This document shows positions 1 to 5,081 of a stretch of DNA of 17,264 nucleotides, one piece after another; the first letter of the stretch is position 1, and each line of letters opens with the position of its first letter. Position numbers and translations under genes: made by a program. The notes below the pieces were generated by a model, which was not told the DNA's origin, searched no databases, and saw only the letters and a program-made list of their open reading frames with translations. The stretch is taken from assembly GCA_017937735.1 (NCBI GenBank), contig JAGBCZ010000034.1, positions 1 to 17,264 of the forward strand, read 5' to 3'. This stretch comes from Alphaproteobacteria bacterium. GTDB taxonomy: Bacteria > Pseudomonadota > Alphaproteobacteria > Rs-D84.

Positions 1-635
1 GCAACAGAAATACCCAAGATATATTGACCCTTGGCGGATGCAGGTTTAATTTTCTTTAACTGATCAATCAATGCATTTGCATTTTCAACCAATTTTGCTG
101 TTTCAAATGACATTTTACCAATACCAGCATGGATAATACCTTTCTTTTCAGCACGGTATTCAATCTGGCCAGCCTTTGCTGTTGCAACAGCTTCGGCAAC
201 GTTATTTGTAACAGTACCTAATTTTGGGTTCGGCATCAAACCTTTTGGACCCAAAACACGTGCAATCTTTGACATTTTTGGCATCATATCTGGTGTTGCG
301 ATAACACGATCAAAGTTGATGTTACCCGCAGCAACAGAATCAATCAATTCTTCGCCACCAACAACGTCTGCGCCAGCCTTTTTGGCTTCGTCAGCAGCAT
401 TTGCAGTAAATACAGCAACACGTACTGATTTACCTGTGCCATTTGGCAAAGACAACATACCACGAATGTTTTGATCAGCCTTGGTTACGTCAATTCCCAA
501 ACGAATAGCAATTTCCAATGTTTCATCAAATTTCTTGGATGCATATTCACGTAAAACTTCGATTGCATCAGCCAAAGCATATACTTTGTCTGTGTCCAAG
601 TTTTTCCAAGTTTGTTGTTTTTTTGTCAGTTTCAT
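1..635 (-). CDS. rplA: 50S ribosomal protein L1 (3' end beyond the window)
   Basis: Ribosomal protein L1 forms the L1 stalk of the large subunit and in many bacteria also represses its own operon by binding the mRNA. About 211 codons are visible from the ATG; the family is usually near 230 residues, so roughly the last 20 lie off the left edge. The protein starts MKLTKKQQTW and contains the L1 signatures GTGK, TPDMMPK and LGPKGLMPNPK. The start is set by a GGAGG ribosome binding site that lies over the last codons and stop of rplK, so translation of the two genes is probably coupled. It is the last visible gene of the secE-nusG-rplK-rplA block. Confidence 0.97.
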   Translation of the reverse strand, partial: MKLTKKQQTWKNLDTDKVYALADAIEVLREYASKKFDETLEIAIRLGIDVTKADQNIRGMLSLPNGTGKSVRVAVFTANAADEAKKAGADVVGGEELIDSVAAGNINFDRVIATPDMMPKMSKIARVLGPKGLMPNPKLGTVTNNVAEAVATAKAGQIEYRAEKKGIIHAGIGKMSFETAKLVENANALIDQLKKIKPASAKGQYILGISV

Positions 636-639
636 GATA

Positions 640-1071
640 TTATTCCTCCACCTTTACGCCCATTGAACGGCATTGACCTGCAACAATATTCATAGCAGAT
701 TCAATAGTAGAGCAATTTAAGTCTGGCATTTTCGCTTCGGCAATTTCTTTGATTTGTGCCTGAGAAATTGTGCCAACAAAATCACGACCTGGTTTATGGG
801 AACCGATTTTCAATTTCAATGCTTTTTTAATGTAATATGATACAGGTGGCAATTTCATAATGAATTCGAAACTGCGATCTGTGTAAACAGTGATAATACA
901 TGGAATTGGCATTCCTGGTTCTTTATCAGATGTTTTATCATTAAACTGTTTGCAGAATTCTGCGATATTTACACCAGCAGCACCCAACGCAGGACCAATT
1001 GGTGGCGCAGGATTTGCCTGTTTTGCAGGGACGACTAATTTAACCAATCCCTTAACTTCTTTTTTTGCCAT
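640..1071 (-). CDS. rplK: 50S ribosomal protein L11
   Basis: L11 binds the GTPase-associated region of 23S rRNA at the base of the L7/L12 stalk. The 143-residue protein has the normal family length and starts [16 protein letters not shown]. The N-terminal domain carries [10 protein letters not shown] (the proline-rich segment) and [12 protein letters not shown]. The C-terminal RNA-binding domain carries [25 protein letters not shown] and a CRSMGV end. A CGGAGTG site lies 4 nt before the ATG. rplA follows after 4 nt. Upstream is a leader of about 100 nt with a strong bulged hairpin, and before that two short ORFs not usually present between nusG and rplK. Confidence 0.98.
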   Translation of the reverse strand: MAKKEVKGLVKLVVPAKQANPAPPIGPALGAAGVNIAEFCKQFNDKTSDKEPGMPIPCIITVYTDRSFEFIMKLPPVSYYIKKALKLKIGSHKPGRDFVGTISQAQIKEIAEAKMPDLNCSTIESAMNIVAGQCRSMGVKVEE

Positions 1072-1099
1072 TTTTCACTCCGTTTTTTTTCGTTTGTGT

Positions 1100-1127
1100 C
1101 GTGGTACGATATGGCGTATCTACCACG
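1100..1127 (-). promoter_or_regulatory. hairpin in the rplK leader, candidate L1 operator
   Basis: On the minus strand a 7-bp stem (CGTGGTA with TACCACG) continues past a single bulged base into a 4-bp stem (GATA with TATC) closing a 5-nt loop. There is no T-run after it, so it is not an intrinsic terminator. In many bacteria L1 binds a bulged stem in the L11-L1 mRNA leader to repress both genes. This hairpin is in the right place and of the right general shape. The function is inference. Confidence 0.4.
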
Positions 1128-1178
1128 TGTTGCTGTGATTTTACTGCATATTTTTCAGAAAACCACAAAAAACTTTTT

Positions 1179-1361
1179 TTATTTGCGTTTTAGCTGTTTT
1201 AATACAGCCTCGTGCATAATTGCTCTGTACTTTTTAACAAGACGATACCTTGCACATAGACTTGTTATATAATTTTCAGAACACTCAACTTTTATTTTAC
1301 CATCTTCCGTTCTTACCAGTTGCAATCCATTTTTGGCACAACTATTTAATACGATAGACAA
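1179..1361 (-). CDS. small hypothetical protein (60 aa), TTG start, between nusG and rplK
   Basis: The family is not recognised. The product would be a 60-residue, mostly soluble, basic protein ending in a lysine/arginine-rich helix (HEAVLKQLKRK), with three cysteines and no membrane segment. The start is TTG, supported by an AGGGGG ribosome binding site 8 nt upstream. It overlaps the end of the preceding 54-aa ORF by 20 bp in another frame, which would suit coupled translation. Against it: a non-ATG start, short length and no known homologue. It lies on the same strand and inside the same transcription unit as the flanking essential genes, so it would be expressed strongly if real. Confidence 0.5.
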   Translation of the reverse strand: MSIVLNSCAKNGLQLVRTEDGKIKVECSENYITSLCARYRLVKKYRAIMHEAVLKQLKRK

Positions 1362-1506
1362 TTGGCTTACCCCCTAGCTCTTGCCACGCACGCATTTGTT
1401 GTTTTCTTGCCTTATCCCAGCATTCTTCCAAATACGCACGATGTTTTTCTGGTATCTCCACTTTTTCTTTTACAGGACTATCAGAAAACGACAAAAACCT
1501 TTGCAT
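1342..1506 (-). CDS. small hypothetical protein (54 aa) directly after nusG
   Basis: The ATG lies one base after the nusG stop (TAA-T-ATG), so ribosomes finishing nusG could re-initiate here. The 54-residue product begins MQRFLSFSDSPVKEK and is rich in charged residues and aromatics (HRAYLEECWDKARKQQ, then RAWQELGGKP). It is predicted to be soluble and helical. The composition looks protein-like, and the tight spacing favours a real gene. No strong separate Shine-Dalgarno sequence is seen. The family is not recognised. It overlaps the next small ORF by 20 bp. A single ancestral gene split by a frameshift is possible but not demonstrable here. Confidence 0.5.
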   Translation of the reverse strand: MQRFLSFSDSPVKEKVEIPEKHRAYLEECWDKARKQQMRAWQELGGKPIVYRIK

Positions 1507-1507
1507 A

Positions 1508-2041
1508 TTATACCCGTTCTACCTGACTAAATTCCAGTTCCATACTGGTTTCACGACCGAACACCAGAACAGTTACTGTCATTTTTTGTTTTACATTATC
1601 AACGTCAGATGCAATACCGTTAAAGCCTGCAAATGGCCCATCGATAACATGAACTTCTTGACCAACTTCGTAAATAACATCATCAGTTGCAACCGCACCT
1701 TCTTCGACCTGTTTCAACAGGCGGCGCGCTTCTTCTTCGCTGACCGCAATAGGTTTCTGCTTTGCCCCCAAGAACATTACAACCTGAGGAATTTGTTTAA
1801 CCAGCGTAAACGTTTCGTTATTCATAACCATTTGAACAACGATGTATCCTGGAAAAAATTTCTTTTCGCTTTTTACACGTTTGCCAGCCTTAATTTCTGT
1901 AACTTCACGTGTTGGTACCAAAATTTCACCAAATAACGCATTTAAGCGCCGTTTATCAATCTGTTCACGCAAACCACGTGCAACCTTGTCTTCGCACCCA
2001 GTATGAACATTTACAACAAACCACTGCATTTTTTCTTCCAT
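1508..2041 (-). CDS. nusG: transcription termination/antitermination factor NusG
   Basis: NusG binds the clamp of RNA polymerase, raises processivity and links polymerase to Rho or to ribosomal protein S10. The 177-residue protein has an N-terminal NGN domain beginning QWFVVNVHTGCEDKVARGL and including FFPGYIVVQM. A C-terminal KOW domain follows (VGQEVHVIDGPFAGFNG). The chosen ATG follows AAAGGAAG at a good distance. A GTG two codons upstream and an ATG four codons downstream (giving MQWFVV, the more usual family start) are alternatives. It sits between secE and the 54-aa ORF in the conserved secE-nusG-rplK order. Confidence 0.97.
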   Translation of the reverse strand: MEEKMQWFVVNVHTGCEDKVARGLREQIDKRRLNALFGEILVPTREVTEIKAGKRVKSEKKFFPGYIVVQMVMNNETFTLVKQIPQVVMFLGAKQKPIAVSEEEARRLLKQVEEGAVATDDVIYEVGQEVHVIDGPFAGFNGIASDVDNVKQKMTVTVLVFGRETSMELEFSQVERV

Positions 2042-2068
2042 CTGCACTTCCTTTGACCGTTTGTTTTT

Positions 2069-2248
2069 TTAGAAAATCCACCCAACAATTGCGTTCAGGA
2101 TACTGTCAACAACAAAAAAGAACAGTGTCGCCAAACCCGAAAATACCAATATCATAATAGTAGCATGAATAACACTGTCACGTGATGGCCATACAATCTT
2201 GAACCATTCACTGCGAACAGACTTAAAAAAATCAAGTATTTTCTTCAT
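2069..2248 (-). CDS. secE: preprotein translocase subunit SecE
   Basis: SecE is the essential clamp subunit of the SecYEG channel in the inner membrane. The 59-residue product is the short single-spanning form found in most bacteria outside the enterics. It starts MKKILDFFKSVRSEWFKIVWPSR, where the amphipathic helix ends in the family hallmark W-P-(S/T)-R. One membrane helix follows, rich in isoleucine, leucine and phenylalanine (about residues 31-53). nusG begins about 27 nt downstream. Upstream lies tRNA-Trp and the repeat region, and the tRNA promoter may serve this gene too. Confidence 0.96.
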   Translation of the reverse strand: MKKILDFFKSVRSEWFKIVWPSRDSVIHATIMILVFSGLATLFFFVVDSILNAIVGWIF

Positions 2249-2297
2249 AAAAACTGCCTAAATTACGTAATTTACTGTTAACTATTATTTTGACATT

Positions 2298-2360
2298 ACC
2301 ACCGCATATTCCAGAACCCAGACACACTGCGTTCTGGAATATGGCAGGGGCAGAAGGAAT
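2298..2360 (-). repeat. 63-bp direct repeat, copy A (tRNA-Trp tail plus hairpin)
   Basis: This is identical at 62 of 63 positions to 2475-2537, the only difference being C at 2318 against A at 2495. On the minus strand it holds the last 19 nt of tRNA-Trp including CCA, then a 13-bp perfect inverted repeat (CATATTCCAGAAC with GTTCTGGAATATG) around a 13-nt loop, then CGGTGGT. The tRNA body is absent from this copy, so the tail is a detached fragment. The copies are 177 bp apart. The hairpin lacks a T-run. Confidence 0.9.
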
Positions 2361-2474
2361 GTTCGTATACACTCACCACTCGTACCGATTTCGCTGTGCT
2401 AACGCTTGCAAAATCGAACTCGAATGCGAACCCAACACCATTTATTTATTTCGGGTTCGATTCCATCTACCAGG

Positions 2475-2537
2475 ACCACCGCATATTCCAGAACACAGAC
2501 ACACTGCGTTCTGGAATATGGCAGGGGCAGAAGGAAT
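2475..2537 (-). repeat. 63-bp direct repeat, copy B (overlaps the 3' end of tRNA-Trp)
   Basis: This copy includes the genuine 3' end of tRNA-Trp (from 2537 to 2519) and the hairpin immediately after it (2482-2520). The hairpin stem takes in the CA of the encoded CCA, so it abuts the mature tRNA end and may mark processing or partial termination. The unit matches copy A except for one loop base. Confidence 0.9.
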
Positions 2538-2592
2538 CGAACCCTCATCCGCGGTTTTGGAGACCGATATTCTACCGTTGAACTATGCCCCT
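2519..2592 (-). tRNA. tRNA-Trp (anticodon CCA)
   Basis: The 74-nt gene folds as a full cloverleaf. The acceptor pairs AGGGGCA with TGCCCCT, the discriminator is G, and CCA is encoded. The anticodon loop is CTCCAAA with anticodon CCA. The T arm reads GAGGG, loop TTCGATT, then CCTTC. The outer anticodon-stem pair is a T-C mismatch. tRNA-Trp just upstream of secE is a common bacterial arrangement. The 3' 19 nt are duplicated in the repeat at 2298. Confidence 0.95.
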
Positions 2593-2600
2593 TTGAACAT

Positions 2601-2630
2601 ACTTTACCCGTCTGATGCACCGCATGCCAA
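2601..2630 (-). promoter_or_regulatory. sigma-70-type promoter for tRNA-Trp and possibly secE
   Basis: A -35 TTGGCA (5 of 6) and a -10 TAAAGT (4 of 6), spaced 18 nt, put the start of transcription at about 2594, right at the 5' end of tRNA-Trp. Confidence 0.5.
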
Positions 2631-2684
2631 TACAATAGTCTGTGACACAATAGCACACGAATACAAAAAATCAAGCGGAAATAT

Positions 2685-2690
2685 TATAAT
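2685..2690 (+). promoter_or_regulatory. possible -10 box upstream of virB8
   Basis: A perfect TATAAT lies in the AT-rich gap between tRNA-Trp and virB8, about 130 nt before the start codon. No good -35 is visible at the usual distance, so this is only a candidate. Confidence 0.3.
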
Positions 2691-2822
2691 ACTTTTCAAA
2701 ATTCGTGGCAAGAAGATTTTTATATGTAAAAAATTTAATATATTATTGATATTTATAAATTTTCTCCTTGCATGACACGGCTGTTTTTTTCTACAATCAA
2801 CATAATCAAGGGGGAGAAATAC

Positions 2823-3509
2823 GTGCAAAACCGCATAGAACCGCCATTTTTGCTATCTAGAACAATGACCTTTGTTTTGGCAACGGCCTTGGTTGTGTTG
2901 GGCGCACTGGCGATAACTATATACAATATGTTCCCATTGAATAGACCGCAAATATTCTTTTTAACAACAACTATCCCTGACAATCAGGATATAAAATTGG
3001 TCGAAATGCAGCCACGCAGTGCAAATACAGACAGATACAAGCAAGAATTTGTTCGTGAATATATCAGACACAGAAATGAAGTTCTGGCAAATGCGAACGA
3101 AATGCACAAAAAGTGGAACAGCGAAAACGGTATTGTTCGTGTAACGTCAACAGACGATGTCTATTCTGATTTTGTAAAAACAACCTTGTTCAACGAAGTG
3201 ATGAGCAATATTGTCCCAAACATCCCTGTGCAGTGTGGCATTATTTTTGATGGCGCGCCGATGAATTTGGCATCAGAAACGATAAACACTGATGTTTATC
3301 AGACAAAAATTAAATACTTTTGTGAAGATAGTACTGGACCTATTGCCACAAAAGATTATACAATAAAAGTAACATTATTAACACAAGACGGTTCGTTCAT
3401 AAAATGGGCTGACCGTATTGAGAATCCACTGGGACTGAAAGTGGTGGAATATACAATAATATCTGGACCTGGGGACCCACTTGATACAGGGTTCTTGGCA
3501 ACAGAATAA
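2823..3509 (+). CDS. virB8: VirB8-like type IV secretion inner-membrane protein
   Basis: VirB8 is a bitopic inner-membrane protein whose periplasmic domain (NTF2-like fold) helps assemble the type IV secretion channel and contacts VirB9 and VirB10. From the GTG chosen here the product is 228 residues, the normal family size. It has a short cytoplasmic tail, one membrane helix (about residues 15-35) and a periplasmic domain. That domain ends in the typical ENPLGLKVVEYTI strand, matching the family N-P-L-G-x-x-V-x-x-Y pattern. A strong AAGGGGGAG site lies 7 nt before GTG; an in-frame ATG at 2772 lacks one. DotI/IcmL shares this fold and is an alternative label, but the neighbours favour VirB. 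virB9 starts 28 nt later. Confidence 0.85.
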   Translation: MQNRIEPPFLLSRTMTFVLATALVVLGALAITIYNMFPLNRPQIFFLTTTIPDNQDIKLVEMQPRSANTDRYKQEFVREYIRHRNEVLANANEMHKKWNSENGIVRVTSTDDVYSDFVKTTLFNEVMSNIVPNIPVQCGIIFDGAPMNLASETINTDVYQTKIKYFCEDSTGPIATKDYTIKVTLLTQDGSFIKWADRIENPLGLKVVEYTIISGPGDPLDTGFLATE

Positions 3510-3537
3510 ATAAAAGAGTAAGGTAAGGATTGGTGCA

Positions 3538-5052
3538 ATGTTTGTAAAAGCGTTAAATTTCAATTTAGTTGTATGTTGTCTGGCGGGACTGTTGTGTTTG
3601 CCTGCGTATGCAGAAGGAATACAGGCAGCGTGGGACAATCCAACCGCAAATATGGCCAGCGGCAGTATAAAACCAGGATACGCACAACTTGCATGGTCTG
3701 CGGGATCTGTCTTGCCAATTAAACTGCGTAACGGTATGGTCACAATGGTGACATTGCCCAACGGCGAACAAATTGCAGATGCGGTTGTTGGTGATACAGG
3801 ACAATTTGAAATCAGCACAACCCAAGGCGACAGAACGATGTTCATTTCGCCAATGCCGGAAAATCAGGGTTCTGATACAAATTTAATTGTAACTGGTAAA
3901 TCTGGGAATAAATATATTTTCTATCTGCGTGCAGAACCATCAAATTCCAGTGAAATCACGTATTCACAGGTTGATGTAACATTGGACGGGAACGCTGCAT
4001 TACCAAACGCAACAAGCAATATAACATCAGGTGGCGCAAAATCAATATTCCAAAAAGCGGCACCTGCATCCAACGTTGTCGGCGTTGATGGCGAAGATTA
4101 TGGTTGGATAAAATCAATGAAGATTGATCCTTCTGAATTCAGATTTGACTTGGATATCTTTGTACCGAATCCAGACGACTATGTTATCGCCCCAGAACGT
4201 GTATGGCGTGACAGAATATTTACATATATCGACTTTGGCGACAAGGTTATATCAATGACACAGCGTCCTGTTGTATCATTATTGGTCGAAGGTGGCGAAT
4301 CCCCAGTTGGATTCCGCACAGATGGCGAAGACGGCAGATTGCTTATTGTCGAAGCGGTGGGCGATATGGTTCTGCGCAGTGGGCAAAGAATTGTTTGCAT
4401 CAAGAAGCGTGAAAAACCGTTCTTGATTGCGGATACCGCATCTGTTATGGCATTGGCCGAAGCGAACGTTGCACAAAGTATGTTGTCTGGTCAATCATTG
4501 AACAATATTGCATATACTGACAGTATGGCCGCAATGAGCATGGGCACCAGTTATACAGGCACACCAATGTATGTTGGAAACACTGCAACTGTTGATCCAA
4601 TGACAGGTGCAGGATATTATATGCCGGCTGGATTTACCGTTCCCCAGGCATTACCATCTGCGGGCAGCGTTGTAAATATGTTGCCACAAGAACGCAATAC
4701 AGCGGGCGCGTATTTACCACAATCTAATATCCCATTGATTTCCAGTAATCAAAACGGTGTTGCAATCGAACTGAAATCAGATACATCGGTCAAGGCACTG
4801 GAAACATACTGGACAACATTATTGGCAAAATTCAGTGGCGAAGACGGTCAAGGTTTACTGACCCCGTACAAAGACATGGTATTCTTTGCTGTTGATGAAC
4901 AAGGCGTTGGTGATTTAGGCGCCGCATCAACAACGGCACGTCAATATCGTCTGCGTATTGGACCATTTGCAGATATTGATACAGCGCAATCGTTGTGCGA
5001 TAAAATGCTGAAATTCAGTGGCACCAGTTGCAGCGTTGTTCGTATGCAATAA
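3538..5052 (+). CDS. virB9: VirB9-like outer-membrane core protein with a C-terminal SPOR domain
   Basis: VirB9 forms, with VirB7 and VirB10, the outer-membrane core ring of type IV secretion systems. A signal peptide (cleavage near AYA, residue 25) is followed by a VirB9 N-domain (about 35-160), including RNGMVTMVTLPNGEQIADAVVGD and NKYIFYLRAE. A C-domain follows (about 187-285), with the hallmark FTYIDFGDK strand and MVLRSGQRIVCI. A low-complexity linker (about 286-405) then leads to a SPOR-type domain (about 408-504), with YWTTLLAKFSG and YRLRIGPFADIDTAQSLCDKM. Typical VirB9 proteins are about 250-300 residues, so the extra 200 are unusual. SPOR domains bind glycan strands lacking stem peptides. 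The start has AAGGA upstream. It lies in an operon with virB8 and virB10. Confidence 0.87.
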   Translation: MFVKALNFNLVVCCLAGLLCLPAYAEGIQAAWDNPTANMASGSIKPGYAQLAWSAGSVLPIKLRNGMVTMVTLPNGEQIADAVVGDTGQFEISTTQGDRTMFISPMPENQGSDTNLIVTGKSGNKYIFYLRAEPSNSSEITYSQVDVTLDGNAALPNATSNITSGGAKSIFQKAAPASNVVGVDGEDYGWIKSMKIDPSEFRFDLDIFVPNPDDYVIAPERVWRDRIFTYIDFGDKVISMTQRPVVSLLVEGGESPVGFRTDGEDGRLLIVEAVGDMVLRSGQRIVCIKKREKPFLIADTASVMALAEANVAQSMLSGQSLNNIAYTDSMAAMSMGTSYTGTPMYVGNTATVDPMTGAGYYMPAGFTVPQALPSAGSVVNMLPQERNTAGAYLPQSNIPLISSNQNGVAIELKSDTSVKALETYWTTLLAKFSGEDGQGLLTPYKDMVFFAVDEQGVGDLGAASTTARQYRLRIGPFADIDTAQSLCDKMLKFSGTSCSVVRMQ

Positions 5053-5081
5053 ATCTATAAATATAACTGTGTGGGTCTGGG

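Noticed and set aside
2260..2273. Perfect palindrome AAATTACGTAATTT upstream of secE
   Set aside because: It is a 14-bp AT-rich palindrome with no partner site or known regulator; it could be chance in AT-rich DNA.
2290..2775. Open plus-strand frame of 161 codons across the repeats and tRNA-Trp
   Set aside because: It reads through the antisense of tRNA-Trp and both repeat copies, and its apparent internal duplication comes from the DNA repeat, not from protein evolution.
2772..2822. Upstream ATG for virB8
   Set aside because: It has no ribosome binding site and adds a non-family N-terminus, while GTG at 2823 follows AAGGGGGAG at ideal spacing.
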